Source: Tyto alba
Taxonomy: Eukaryota > Chordata > Aves > Strigiformes > Tytonidae
DNA: 64,000 nucleotides
Direction: 5' to 3'
Assembly: GCF_018691265.1 (NCBI RefSeq)
Contig: NW_024881327.1
Span: 25,475,936-25,539,935 of the forward strand
In this document: positions 34,101-45,800 of the stretch, piece by piece
How the letters are laid out: each line of letters starts with the position of its first letter
Position numbering within the stretch: position 1 is the stretch's first letter
Made by a program: the position numbers and the translations under genes
Notes under the pieces: generated by a model
The model's input: only the letters and a program-made list of their open reading frames with translations
Database searches by the model: none
Told to the model about the DNA's origin: nothing

Positions 34101-37100
34101 GGCTTAACTCATTAACTGGTGTATGCACAGAGACAGCCAAATCATCATCTTTTCCTCCAAAGGAGCCTTGTTTGTTATGACAGGATAGTCGCTACTCACT
34201 TAATGAACAGTCACATAGTATTTTGTTTTCTTTTCACTGAAGAATGCATAGTGTCACAGCTGATTGACCACACTGCTCAAATCTCCATATAAAGATAACT
34301 TCGTTCCTCATACGCATATCTGTAATGCTGCTGCTATATATCCTAGTACTTCACAGACAAGGCTTTATCGGAATATATTATGAAACAAAGGGGTATAAAA
34401 CAATCCCACAGATAAAATAAGATCCAGGATCATAATCATTCACTGATTTTGAAAGCCAAGATCAAGGTATCTTCAATTTATTTTCTTATAGCATTTATAC
34501 AAACACTTCATATGCTAAAGGCACAACACCCAGTCTTTAGTTGCAACGTTCAGCACCGCACAAATCTGATGGGCACTTCCTAATAGGACACTCAGAAAAT
34601 GCAAACCAGAAGTCAACCACCTCCTGCGAAAAGACGGGCTTCAGCAACTTGCCTAGCACCCTATAAAAACTTGGGCAGAGGCAGCAACAATTCCTTGTTT
34701 TCCAAGATGGCATGTAATTGCCTGAGCAATGAGATCACCCTCTCCATCCTGCTGTTCCCGGCCTTGTTAGCTCTAAGCACCTTCCTTACACTGTAATAGA
34801 GACAAGAATTTCCTACAGATTATAGCCTCCTTCATTACAGAGCCCTGATTTATCTCTAGGGAAGGTCTGAAAGTACACTCAAAGAAGCACGAGTACTAGG
34901 GAAAAACTGCAAATTATCTCAATTCATGAAAGAGCACAGGCAAGCTACTTATGTTTATTAAAAGGCTGACTATAAGCCTTAATTTTCCTTTAAATATAGT
35001 AGTTATATATATTCCAAGCATCATGCTGAATATAATTTAATTTACAGCATTAAACTGCTGTGCAGTAAGTAGAGTTTATTTTAGTTCCATACACTGTACC
35101 ACATTCACTGAAATTTTTAAAAAGAGCTATCTTTTTAACAGCTTTAAGTTTGCTGGGATGAAGGTCTATTTTTAAAGCTACTGGGTTAAAACAGTATGAC
35201 CAGACAGATCAAAGAAATAACTGTTCTGTAACAACAAACAATTGTATTCAGTTGCATGATATAAAATGGCTATTTCCAGAAATGCCTGTGCAGTCCCAAT
35301 CATGCAACAGTAGGTTTAATACTACACAGGGCTTCAGTGCACTTATTTTCAGTGCTACAGCTGTCTACAGCTGTGCTGAGACCTAAGTCAGGCACAGCAA
35401 GGCAGCAAGTGTGAGTCTGATATCTCCTCTAAGAGTATTTTGTGTCTCCCACTTCTCTGTGGGCAACCCGAAGAGGGCAAAAGCAGTGCAGGCATTCTGC
35501 AACACTCACCTCTCTGGCGGCCAAGACTATGGTTGTTAACTGGGAACGGTCACCCCATTCTGCTAAAAACGTTAACGTAAAAGCTTGAACAAAGATTGGA
35601 GAAATAAAATGTAGCCACTTCTTCTGAGGTATAGTGGTGCCTGGCCCTGATTCCACATCTCCTGGCCCATTTAACAGTTTAGTTCTCTGAAGCTGCAGAG
35701 GAGAAGGGAAAAAAACAAACAACAAACCAACCAACCATAAAATTAGAAACGCCATTTAAGCAATCCAAATTAAATACTTAAACAGTAAAGCAAGACATTT
35801 AGTATCTGGAATATTACTAGCCACACTGACTGCTGCATTATGAATGTATTAGTTATATTAGACATCATTTTAAAAAAACAGTTACACACCCATATATACT
35901 TGTAATCACCTCTAACCTCCAATTACTGTCCATCTTGCACTGACACAGCAGTTTCAGCAGGAATGACACCTGGTTTTTAACCACAGATTTCCTCCTATTT
36001 TTAAAGCAGGGATCCCCCTCTTCCCATGTCATTTTATCAAATTCTAATTTGAGAGCCATTAATGAAAAAATCTTAAAAGAAATAAGATTAATACTCTATG
36101 CTATTGCTTAGAGGTGGACCAATATATTTAGATAGTTATTCTAACAGAGGACTTTGCCGCAACACTACATACCTCGTCATTAATCTTTCTGACCATAAAA
36201 AGAAATAAAAATAGAGGCAAGAGTAAACTGTTGATGTCCTCTCTGCTAGTAAAGCATTTAAAAAAAAAAAAAAAACAAAACAAGGTCAAAACCAAACAAA
36301 AACCCCACTCCACGGAGAAAGACCCTTTTCTGCTGAGAAGCCAGTCTTGCCACAGAACTGGAATCACCTGTCAACGCAGCCTCCAGGGGACACTTCTGTG
36401 CCATTCACCACACGTTTTCTGTGCCATTCACCACACGTTTTCTGTGCCTGATTATCCATCACAGACACAGCTGAACACCCCAAACATGACAGTGACAGTC
36501 TGCAGCTTCACGGCTGTAACTGTTTCATCAGCCATAATTTACAGAAAGTTTATGACTTACTTCCTCATCTTTTTTCTTAATTTCTGCTTGAACTTCCTCC
36601 AGCTCTTCCTGACCCTCATCTGGACTCATTTTCAAGCCTTCACGAAGCATTCGGATGCCAAAAATTGCAAACAGTGCCGTTGACACATAGTATGTGTATA
36701 CACGAGGAATAACTGTGGTGGCATAGCCAAACAAAACTGGAAAGAAAACAAAAGTGTCATTTAAAAAAATAAGCATGAAGATCATAATTGTTTTTCCCAC
36801 ATCTAAGAAATCCTTGCTAGCAAAGTCTGCAATTCAGCTATCCACTGATAAATAAACATTGCATCTTCTGTTACTTTTCTATATATTTTTTTTTTCAAGA
36901 TAACAATATTGTAGAAACTCCAGCCATTACTGGTCATACCAGAGTCTGAAGTCCATTAACATGCAGACAAGGCACAGAAGGTGATGTGCTGCTCTTCCCA
37001 AGAGCCAGTCTAGTTAATTCCATTTTTATATATGACTACATGCTAGATAGTATCTCTTCCCAATCACTTCATTTGTCAGATAAAGTTAGAATAAGATTTT

Positions 37101-40100
37101 CTACAAGTTAAATCTACCAGACATATCCACAAATCATCCAGCTGTGTGAATCCATGTCTGTCTTCTTTTGCCAAGTGCAAATACCTGCACATTACTACTC
37201 TCTTTTCTCCCACATTCCCCACAAACGCACATGACCAGCTTTGATCTTCCTTTTAAAAGCACTGATCCCAAAGACCAAACAGCTACCTCCACAGTGCATC
37301 TACTTTTACAAGTATTGAAGGCGATCAAACTAAGCCAAAAACTAGTTCTGAAATAAGAAAAAAATAGTATTCAGGACAAAGTACTTACTTCTTCACACAG
37401 TAAGACTAATTAGGCATTTTTGGCCTGTATAAATGAGAGGTAATTGAAACTCCACACCACCTCACATTAAAGGCTGCTTGGACCATGCACTCACAGCTGT
37501 TTCTGTTGTTTTACTCCACATGCAATTAGCATATTACCATGTGTGTTTTCTTACACACACTTTCTGAGTTGAAAAATGCTCTCAGAAGTTACTACATAAT
37601 CTGGAAATTAATCCACACTGCCACTAGCAGAAGTAAGATAATAAGACCAAAATTAATTAAGCTCTACTATTAGTAAACATGGCACATACATACATGAGTA
37701 ACAGTATTAGTTGCACCGTCAAATAAGCCAGAAGGAGTTAAACTAAACTTCTTTTTAAAGACAGAAAATAAAAAAGTAAAGCAATGCAAGAAACTATCAA
37801 AAACCATTTTTTTTTGTTAGCATTACATGCATATACAAGCATAGACATAATGAAATAATAATGGTAATGCAGCTTATTTTGTCAAGCACAGCTTGAAAAA
37901 ACACCTCAAGTAGTGATTACTTGGACCTAGTGAGTTTAAGTGAGCACGTTTTCATGAAACAAAGGTGGGCAACAGCCCCAGAAACTTCCAGACACAGATT
38001 GTATATAACAAGGGCAGTGGAGAGAGGGGATAAGAGAAATAAAAAAAATGCTCTTTCTTATATGCACTCCTACCCATGTATATAAACCAACACTCTCAAT
38101 TATTTCTGAAATGGGCACGGTTAGAAATGAGCACACATACAACAACATTTATGCTGCCTCTGATATACCTGAAGGCTGCTCCATTTTACAGTGATTGCTA
38201 CGTAAGCACCCACAGCTACAGGTTCCTCAAGTGCCACCTGCCACCTCACTTCCCTGCCCCAGCTCTCTGCTGTCAGTACCACTCTTCTCACACGATCGCG
38301 GCAGAACGTCATCTGCCACTTACGCAGCTCCCAGCGCAAATCCAAACAGCTACACGTACAGGGATACAAGTCAGACGAGGGAAATTTGTCACTGTATTAA
38401 GAATCTTTTGCCTTAGGAGGAAAAATAGAAGTCACTCCCACATTCCCTAAATATTCAATCTGAGCTATGGTCCCTAGAAAACCTTCACACTCTCCTTGAA
38501 ACAGAAAACTGCATATACCTACCACCTTCATCATAATTTCAATTACGATTTATTGATAAATATGTACCCAGCACATTACAAGAGATGAAACAAGAAGAAA
38601 AGGGTGCTAACCTGATAAACACGTCATCAGTCCCAAGGCAAGCATAGCACCAGCCAGTACAGTCAAACGGTTGTACCGCATTGCCATGATGGCTGCAATG
38701 AAGAAGGTCTTATCCCCCAGTTCCGATACGATGATGACCGATATAGCAGCAACAAATGCATGAATAAAGCCCAAATTAGTCTTGTCAGCTGACTCTTCAC
38801 TGACGATGTGGACTGGAGCAACCTGTGAGGACCCCTTCTGTAGGAGGGAAGGGAAAAAAAGAAAAAAACAACAAAAAACTCCCTAGTTAATTAGGCTTGA
38901 ATAGTTCGCAGAAGTACTTCGCCTTGTATTTCTCCTGTCATACCATACTGCGTAGCATGACATTTAAGTATACACCTCTCATGCAGCATTAATGGTCATT
39001 AACTAGTTACTGGCTGCCACCTACCTCAAATTGCTCGTTAGGTGCTTAGCTGGAAGATCAGATCATGCACAGATTATTAAAGTAGCACTTTACCATGCAC
39101 ATGATTACCAGACCATGAGAACCACTCTTGCAACAAAACATGGGGAAAGCTGCTTTAGTTCAGCTCTAATATTGCTGTATTTACAGTTCCTGGCTATTTA
39201 ATTTATGATCTTGACCAAGAAAGCAATTTTCTGATATAAATATTAAGAATGCAATTCTTCAGACTAAAACTGGGTGACTAGGATACCTTCGGAAAAATAC
39301 TAAGTACTTTAAAAATTGTCAGAATCACTTTCCTCCCTTGCAGAATCTTTGCATCTCAGCCTCATTAAAACTTTGCGCAAGTTTTCATCAGCTTTTTTTT
39401 TTTTTTTGTACATGCTCTACATTTGTTGAAAACTAGCTTTAAGATTTTCCAGTGGTCAAACCAGACCTGCATACTCCAGATCTCACTTCCTCACCAAAGC
39501 GTTTACTTTTATAGAGATTAAGATAGCTACAATCAAAAGCAAAACCCAAAACATAGACACTGATGTTCACGTGATTGACCAGAGATGGCTAAGGAAGCTT
39601 GTTTCAGCACACCTACCAGCAGAGACAGACAGCAACGTGTTTTAACACGGTGACTTCCCAGCATGCCACTTTTAGCAGTGCTGCAAGTTTCTAGTTTTGA
39701 TATTTAAAAGTTTCCATGCTCTGTACCATATACGATGAGTTCCCACAGTTTTTTCACCTTTAGCAGTGCTGTAAATTTTTGGTTTTGGTGTTTAAAACCT
39801 GGCATGTTCTACATGCTACATCAAGCCATATGTTAATAGTTTTTTTCATCCCTCTGTGTGATCATCCAGCACGATAATCCCCTAAGCAAGAACATCATTT
39901 AAAAAAATGTAACGCAAATAAACTCATCTTAAGCACTGAGGAAAAACTGGCAGGTTTTGAGTCACAACACAGCGTGCTCTCACCTGCTTCTGTGAGGAAG
40001 ACCTAAGGAGGTCGATTTCCCCCCTCAGTATGCAAGCAAGCGGGGCATAAAAATATCTACGTGACGGAAAAAAATAATAACAATTAGCCCATTTTTCACG

Positions 40101-40509
40101 TCGGACCTAAATTCCCCTCTTAGCAGAGGAAAGGAAAGCTGCCTTTTAAGGTGGCCCTGCGGCTTTCCCTTTTTCTGATAAAGCAGGGGAAGTTCGGAGC
40201 CGTCTGGCCTCTGAAAGGCGCGAAGTCCTCCCGGCCCGCCCCCGCGGCCCGGCTGAGGGAGGGGAGGGCAGGGGAGGGCTGTGCCGGCAGCCGCTGCGGC
40301 GCGCTGCGGCCCGTCCCCCCCCGCCTCGCCTCGCCTCGCCTCACCTCAGCCCGCGGTTCGGCTCCCAGCGCCGGCGGCGGCGGCGGCTCCTTCTTCCTGA
40401 CGGGCTCTTCCTCCGGAGCGGCACGGAGCCCCGCCGGGGCCACCGCCAGTAGCAGCAGCGACGCCGCCAGCAGCAGCGCGGCGGCCCGCGGGAGCGGCGG
40501 GGAGGCCAT
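31066..40509 (-). CDS. TMEM165: TMEM165, complete six-exon coding region
   Basis: Golgi multi-pass protein of the UPF0016/GDT1 family, thought to import Mn2+ (and Ca2+) into the Golgi lumen in exchange for protons, which supports glycosyltransferases. Six coding exons total 933 nt, 310 residues (human 324). Residues 1-30 form a signal-like hydrophobic segment rich in Ala/Leu. A Pro-rich luminal segment follows (PPPPP at 42-46). The two family motifs E-x-G-D-[KR]-[TS] are at 94-99 (ELGDKT) and 234-239 (EWGDRS). The YNRL sorting motif is at 110-113, and an acidic loop lies near 170-189. The end is SPDSGF, as in mammals. The start ATG at 40509-40507 opens in a CpG island. No defect is seen. Confidence 0.97.
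31143..32593 (-). other. TMEM165 intron 5, includes a G-rich tract
   Basis: Ordinary intron apart from a G-run cluster at 32418-32453 on the plus strand (template side), so the transcript is C-rich there. No gene within. Confidence 0.65.
32594..32699 (-). CDS. TMEM165: TMEM165 exon 5
   Basis: Acceptor ttccctcag, donor gtaagt. It encodes DPYGVAVGGTVGHCLCTGLA then VIGGRMIAQKISVRT, a helix-rich segment of the second half. Confidence 0.97.
32700..35509 (-). other. TMEM165 intron 4 (2.8 kb), no recognised feature
   Basis: Frames at 33309-33695 and 33532-33777 (minus) and 33682-33972 (plus) lack known domains or conserved splice context. No repeat family recognised. Confidence 0.65.
35510..35692 (-). 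CDS. TMEM165: TMEM165 exon 4: second EWGDRS motif
   Basis: Acceptor ctctgcag, donor gtgagt. It encodes residues 190-250: LQRTKLLNGPGDVESGPGTT, IPQKKWLHFISPIFVQAFTL, then TFLAEWGDRSQLTTIVLAAR and E. Confidence 0.97.
35693..36560 (-). other. TMEM165 intron 3 with a 23-base tandem duplication
   Basis: Contains an A run (36261-36275) and the exact duplication at 36394-36439. Otherwise unremarkable. Confidence 0.7.
36394..36439. repeat. Exact 23-base tandem duplication
   Basis: The unit ttctgtgccattcaccacac plus gtt occurs twice without mismatch, followed by the first nine bases of a third copy. Confidence 0.9.
36561..36736 (-). CDS. TMEM165: TMEM165 exon 3: transmembrane segments and acidic loop
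   Basis: Acceptor ttctttccag, donor gtaagt. It encodes VLFGYATTVIPRVYTYYVST, then ALFAIFGIRMLREGLKMSPD and EGQEELEEVQAEIKKKDEE, the charged cytosolic loop between the two halves of the protein. Confidence 0.97.
36737..38611 (-). other. TMEM165 intron 2, no recognised feature
   Basis: AT-rich intron. Short frames at 38076-38450 (plus) and 38121-38369 (minus) overlap each other and have no family signature. Confidence 0.65.
38612..38837 (-). CDS. TMEM165: TMEM165 exon 2: first transmembrane block and ELGDKT motif
   Basis: Acceptor cctacag, donor gttagc. It encodes residues 56-130 including TNLGFIHAFVAAISVIIVSE, LGDKTFFIAAIMAMRYNRLT and LAGAMLALGLMTCLS. It carries the first cation-site motif and YNRL. 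E94 (human E108) and R112 (human R126) are positions mutated in human TMEM165-CDG; both keep the normal residue. Confidence 0.96.
38838..40344 (-). other. TMEM165 intron 1
   Basis: Grades from AT-rich on the left into the CpG island on the right. A T run occurs at 39393-39407. Its first bases (minus strand) are a GAGGC-type repeat at 40321-40344. Confidence 0.7.
40321..40344. repeat. Pentanucleotide repeat abutting the TMEM165 exon 1 donor
   Basis: Plus strand ccgcctcgcctcgcctcgcc then tcac: four near-perfect gcctc units. On the minus strand they form the first bases of intron 1, starting with the donor gtgagg. Confidence 0.85.
40345..40509 (-). CDS. TMEM165: TMEM165 exon 1: signal segment and Pro-rich luminal start
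   Basis: Encodes 55 residues, MASPPLPRAAALLLAASLLL through APEEEPVRKKEPPPPP to EPRAE. The N-terminus differs from the human one, as expected for this fast-evolving exon. The donor gtgagg at 40344 leads straight into a GAGGC-type tandem repeat. Confidence 0.9.
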
Positions 40510-40798
40510 GGCGGCCGGAGCGCGGTGCTGAGGGAAGGGGGGGGGGGGCGGGGGGGCCGCTCTTAAAGGCGCCGCGTCAACGCCCGGGCCCCGCAGCGCC
40601 CCAGCCGCGCGGCCCCGCAACCGTCCCCCAACCGCTTCCTGCAACGGCCCGGCCCGGAGGGGCGGGGCCGCCCCGCGCCCATTGGCTGCGGCCGCTGACT
40701 GACGCTCCGCCCGCCGCAGTCGGCCAGCGGGCGGGCGGGAGGCAGCGGCCCGGCGCCGGCCCCTGAGGGTCCCGGGGCAGTTCCGCGGCGCTCGGGGT

Positions 40799-40861
40799 GA
40801 GCTTCCACCCGCTCCTCCGGAGCTTCCACCCGCTCCTCCGGAACTTCCACCCGCTCCTCCG
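40799..40861. repeat. Three-copy 21-base minisatellite in the TMEM165 promoter
   Basis: The unit gagcttccacccgctcctcc plus g is repeated three times, with one substitution in copy three (gaactt). It contains cctcc words, and gaggag in minus orientation. Confidence 0.9.
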
Positions 40862-41274
40862 GCTCCCGGCGTCGCGGAGGGGACGGGCAGGGCGGCTGCG
40901 CAGCCGGCCGCGGGGAGCGGGCGAGTCGGAGCGCCGTCCTTCCGCTGTTCGGAGTTGCCTGGGGGCAGGGAAAGGGCGCTGAGGGACGGGAAGCAAAACG
41001 GCTGCGTAAGAAGGCAAAGAAATGGCACGAGGAAGGGCCTGGGCACAGCCACGTTTCTAAAACCCGGAGTATAAAGCGGCGCTTTGGGTATGCGTGACCC
41101 CGGGGGGGCCTGCGCTCCCCCGGGCAAGGACAGGAATGCGCTCCCAGAGAAGTGCTTAACAGCCTAATAAACAGGAGCAAGAACGCCAATAAAACAGGGA
41201 GACGCTCGGAGGCAGGCTGAGGGAGCCTCCGGGGAATCACTAAAAAAAAAATAGAAGTAACATGGAAAGATGCG

Positions 41275-42592
41275 GTCCCGAGACAGGGTTGTTTATTAAT
41301 GTTATGGTGAAGCGAGGGCATGGAAGGCGGTGATGGGGAGAGGGTTGTGAGAGCCAGGAGAGGCACAACATTTTGTGCAAAGTAATCGCTCGTGTTTTGC
41401 AAATACACAGCTCAATTTTGAAAAACTATACAAAATAGAAACAGAAGGTGTAATAAGCTGTTTTACTTAGATAATTCGTAAAATATACAGTATATAAAGT
41501 ATATAAAAACTCATATACAAAATAATACACGCATGTAAGAAAACATGCTGAAACCCGTGTCCATATGCTACATGATACAATCTGATCATTCACTCCAGTA
41601 TCATGAAAAGGACCAAAATACTCAGTGGTTAAGTGCAGAAAGACCCTGTGCTGACCGACATCATCCCTCCAGTACAGAATTTCCCTGCAACGCTTGTCAG
41701 ATACTGGTTTCTGTCCTTTGCTTCAGCAGTTTATTACATCTGCTTTCACAGGCTGTTTAAAAACCAGTGTAGTCGTGGTTACGGTCATCCTGCATAACTG
41801 CCCCCTCCAACACACGAGGGATTCCAGTAACCCACCGTAAGGATGGCAGAACCATAACCAAGAACATTAATTTTCTGCAAATTCTCCTCTACTGTCTCTC
41901 CAGACAGAGAACCTTCCGTGATTCGCCCAGTTTAGGGATAAAGAAGGAGTTTTCCATGAATGAATTAAGACACTTTGTTGCAGAAGAGATAATGCAGAGA
42001 ATGGGTCTGTTTATCTCCACTGCTGAGCGTGAGTCATTCCTCCACTGCAGCTTTGTCCACCGTTTTTTGTGCCTGCAGTTATAAAGCAGTGGCTGGTTTT
42101 AATTACCAACAGGGAAGTACAGAAAGACAATACACAATTTGCCTCCCTCTAAAGTGATTCAAAGAAAAATGACTAGCAAAAAAATATGCTTAAATATTAG
42201 ACAAGGCATGAAACACAGTAGTTCAAATGGTTCCTTGCAACCCACCTTTCACTACACAGTTAACACGTGTATCTATTTGGGCTTGCTGCACAACAGCAAA
42301 TGTTTTATGTTTAAGATATAGTTGTAAAACAGAAAAGAGCCAATTAGCATCTCTTCAGTTTAAATTAAGGTCTTCAGTAAACTTTTTTTTAGCCTGTATG
42401 ATATGCAGAGACCTATGTATTTCCCCACATGCATTGGTAACACGGATGAGACTGTCATTAAAATGATGAGCTTTTAAGCTACAGTTAGGCAAAACGTGCA
42501 ATTTCACCTTGGCTCTAATAAACCATGTATCTCTCATTCCCTTATAGAAAACATTTCCCAGTTTGCACTAAAGATGCTTTAGAAGAAATATT
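41275..42592 (-). other. SRD5A3: SRD5A3 3' untranslated region (probable)
   Basis: AT-rich and non-coding, about 1.3 kb. It contains a tatata-rich segment (41462-41530) near its distal end. It stops about 0.77 kb short of the TMEM165 start codon. Confidence 0.55.
41292..41297 (-). terminator. SRD5A3: Candidate SRD5A3 polyadenylation signal
   Basis: AATAAA on the minus strand in the context cattaataaacaaccctg. Another copy at 41730-41735 could give a shorter UTR. Confidence 0.5.
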
Positions 42593-42852
42593 CTAAAAAA
42601 CAAATGGTATAAATGCTTTTCGATGCTTTGGGTAGGAGCTAAAGTTTTTCTGATAGAACTCATGACTCAAAACAGCAGCCAGAGCCTGGTTAAAAAGAAC
42701 ATACATCACTACACACCACCACGTCACGTTGTGAAATCCAAGCGTGATGGCCATAGACACATATATGAGCAGCTCTGCAAAATAATGAGGGCAAGAAACT
42801 CTCTCAAACCAGTCTCCAAAAGGTACACTGTGGCTCAGGCTCACAACCTTTC
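42593..42852 (-). CDS. SRD5A3: SRD5A3 exon 5, terminal
   Basis: Acceptor tttgcttgcag. It encodes [20 protein letters not shown], the catalytic C-terminal domain with two membrane segments, and ends [15 protein letters not shown]. The stop is at 42595-42593. Confidence 0.96.
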
Positions 42853-45800
42853 CTGCAAGCAAACAGAAAGAAATTAGTTCAGAACAATATGCATTAAACA
42901 AACTTTACTCACAATTACAGAACAACATACTCATTAAAGTTATCATCATCATCCACCTCCATCTGATCTGGCAGCTTTGCACTTCTTAATGAAATAAGAT
43001 GCCACCTCTGGCTGTTTGTGCAAATACAGAGTAAGGAAACCTATTTTTAGCCCACATGGAGACAGAAATGAGGTCCCTGGGGAGTGGCACAAGTCCTAAG
43101 CGTTAGCATGCGTCTGTCCTTAGGATACTAGAAGTTCTATAAAACTATATATACAGACACAACCCCCTATTCAGCCACCCAATCTCTTTCCCGAAAAGCC
43201 TCATTTGATCTACTGAAAGTCTTAGAGAGAGCACCACATTACAGGAACTGAAAAATACTCATGTTTTAAAGTATTAGAAGCTACAGAAGCCCACTGAAAG
43301 GAAAAAATGACTTAAGTAAATGGTTGGCAGAAATGAAACACCTTACCTGATTTATTTTTTCTAAGATTAGCTAGAATCACAAGACATCTGTGCTGGTGAA
43401 GAGAGGCCCAAATGTACATCATAACTCCTACAATGTGATACCAGTGGATCTGCATAGAAAGCTCTTTTCCTAAATGAAACATGTTTCATCAGTACACAGC
43501 CAGGAAATACCTCCCCAAGCATCATCCCAAAACACTGTATACATTTTTTAAATGTTACTGTCTTAAAAAATCTAGTAGTGAGCCTCTAATCCCTCCAAAG
43601 ATGCTTTTAAATCTTGCATCATTTAAGTGCTCAGCTGGTAGTTCACTTCCCTTAACCACTCAATACTAAAAATACCTAGTTTTTAACCCAGTAGCTGGAG
43701 GTACAGCATGATGTACAACCGACACATAATTGATAGTCTAAGACCTTAATATTCAACAGGGTTTGTAATTCTTATCATCTTAATCAAAGATGTTGTCATG
43801 GCTCAGGTCAACAGATAAGTACACAGCTGTTTGTCCAGTTGATGGTGAGTGAGATGTGTACACATACCTACACACACACGCACACCATGAACCATTTTGG
43901 ACTTGAAAAATGTTAATTGTATTATGGATGATTTTCAATGTACAAAGCAATACACCATCTCCAAGAATCTGCACGATATGAAAAGTAGAAGACAGGTCCA
44001 GAAAGAAAAAGGTTTTATCTAGACATAGGAGATCTGAATGTTCTTTTGAAAAAATCACTGGATTAAACTAGAACTGGTTGGATGTGGTTAAAAACTTCAA
44101 TGAAGTTACATACTTGATAATGACCACCTTACAAAAATTAGTCATGGGAGAAATGTTACAACCAGCTCATGGTTCATCTGCGAAGGGGAACAGCAGCTCA
44201 GTTGTGAGATTGAGTGGAATGTGCTGGCAGAAACAAGTCATGTAATTCAAATTTCTGCTGTATTAATGGAGACACTACAGTGCTAAGGGAAAGATGAGAC
44301 CGACTGATGCAAGGCAGAACGGTGGCGAGTTCTAAATGGAAAACAAAGGAGGTGGCCAAGACAGCCTTGCAGACTCAACTTACAGGAAAGCTTAGAACAA
44401 AAAAGAACAAACTCCAGTTTTAGAACTGAAGTTGCATAGTGGCATTTGAGAACTGGTACCTACTACTGTCCTTCATAAAACACAGGTATCTCAATGCAAA
44501 ACTGATTGGTAATGATCCTGAAAGTATCTGTGCGAGTTGTCTTTCAGGAAGTAACAGTGATGGTTAACATGAAAGTGTGTGATGCTGGTTGACTATGTGA
44601 TGTACTGAAACATACTTACTTTGAACTATGCAAGTAAGTATTTTTAGGTCTCATCTGTTAACACACTTCTCACACAAGCAGCCCTTTAACAAATCATTTG
44701 CCATGATGGAAACAAATGGGAGTAAGATTGCATCTTTGGTAATAACTAAGCAGGCACTTACCATTCCTGACGTCAGTTGGGACTTGACATAGCACAGTTG
44801 AGCCAACGGCAATGTAGTAACCAAGTCCAAAGCAATATTGCACGATATGAATGACGCCACTGGAAAACACACTGGTCCAGAGGCATTCTGCAAGTCTTCG
44901 ACAGCTATGAAGCCAAAGCAGCAGGAGAACCAGGAGCGCAGAGAAGTGCTCACTATCTGCTTGCACGTGAAAAACAGCAACTTTGAGACAGATGGGAACA
45001 ACTTAATTCCTACAGTGCTTCAAAACAGTTATTTTTTCCCCTCCCCGCATCAAAATTCTACCCTCATTTTAAATTAACTGAGGACTGGGGAAAATATTGG
45101 TACATGTGAGGCACTGCTGACCACAGCAAGATTACTTCTAGGAGATGCTAATGGCCCTTTCTGCTAAAAGGACTGCTAAAAGCCATCATATCAATAAATT
45201 AGAATGATTTCTACCTTGATTAATGACAGAGGGACTTTGTGTTCCAGGAAAGTCACTTGGAGCCTAGTTTAAAAGCAGCTGATGAAGTAGCATTTGAAGA
45301 ATACAAATTCAGCACAGGATGGCAGTGCAGCTTTCTAATATTTATACGGCTGCACCATAATAGCTGGAATACTTGCCAGTATCCTCACTCTGAGAAGCTC
45401 TGCCAAGAACATGGTGCACGTGCTGAATCCATGATGGGAGCGACCCTCCAAGGAACTTGGCTCGGAAAAGCCAGATCAGCAGAAAGCCGTTCCAGAGCAC
45501 AGAAACCACGTAAAAGTGAGTAAACCACCTGTGGGAACAAAAAGGGCCTTCATTAACGTTCTCATTGCTCCTTAGTTGGAAATGCAGCTGCAGGACAAGC
45601 TTGCCTGATGGCAAGTACATTCCCTTTCAGGCCCTACATCAGTAAGTAGAGAACTCTGTTTCAGCAGAAGTAAAATTTAGTCCCTCTCCTGCATTTTCTA
45701 CTTAGAAGACAAATAGAACTTGTATATTGATAAAAACCTATCGCCACCTCCGAGTTTCAAGCTCTTTCCTTACTGTCCTGTTACTCAGTAGATTTCTGTC

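Larger units (their letters stand above)
40195..41130 (-). promoter_or_regulatory. TMEM165: TMEM165 CpG-island promoter
   Basis: Very CpG-dense sequence covers exon 1 and upstream. A GC box (aggggcggggcc, 40658-40669) and an inverted CCAAT (attgg, 40681-40685) lie about 150-175 bases upstream of the ATG in minus orientation. No TATA box is seen, so a dispersed housekeeping start is likely. The 21-base minisatellite at 40799-40861 lies in its distal part. Long frames here (335 and 281 codons) are GC-rich artefacts; the first contains exon 1. Confidence 0.75.

Noticed and set aside
40120..41127. 335-codon minus-strand frame over the TMEM165 CpG island (also 281- and 146-codon frames)
   Set aside because: Long only because GC-rich DNA has few stops. 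The true coding part is the 55 residues from the ATG at 40509; the rest is promoter or intron.
44957..45001. Possible upstream extension of SRD5A3 exon 3
   Set aside because: The frame stays open, but only the acceptor at gcag before 44956 joins exon 2 in phase and matches the family.
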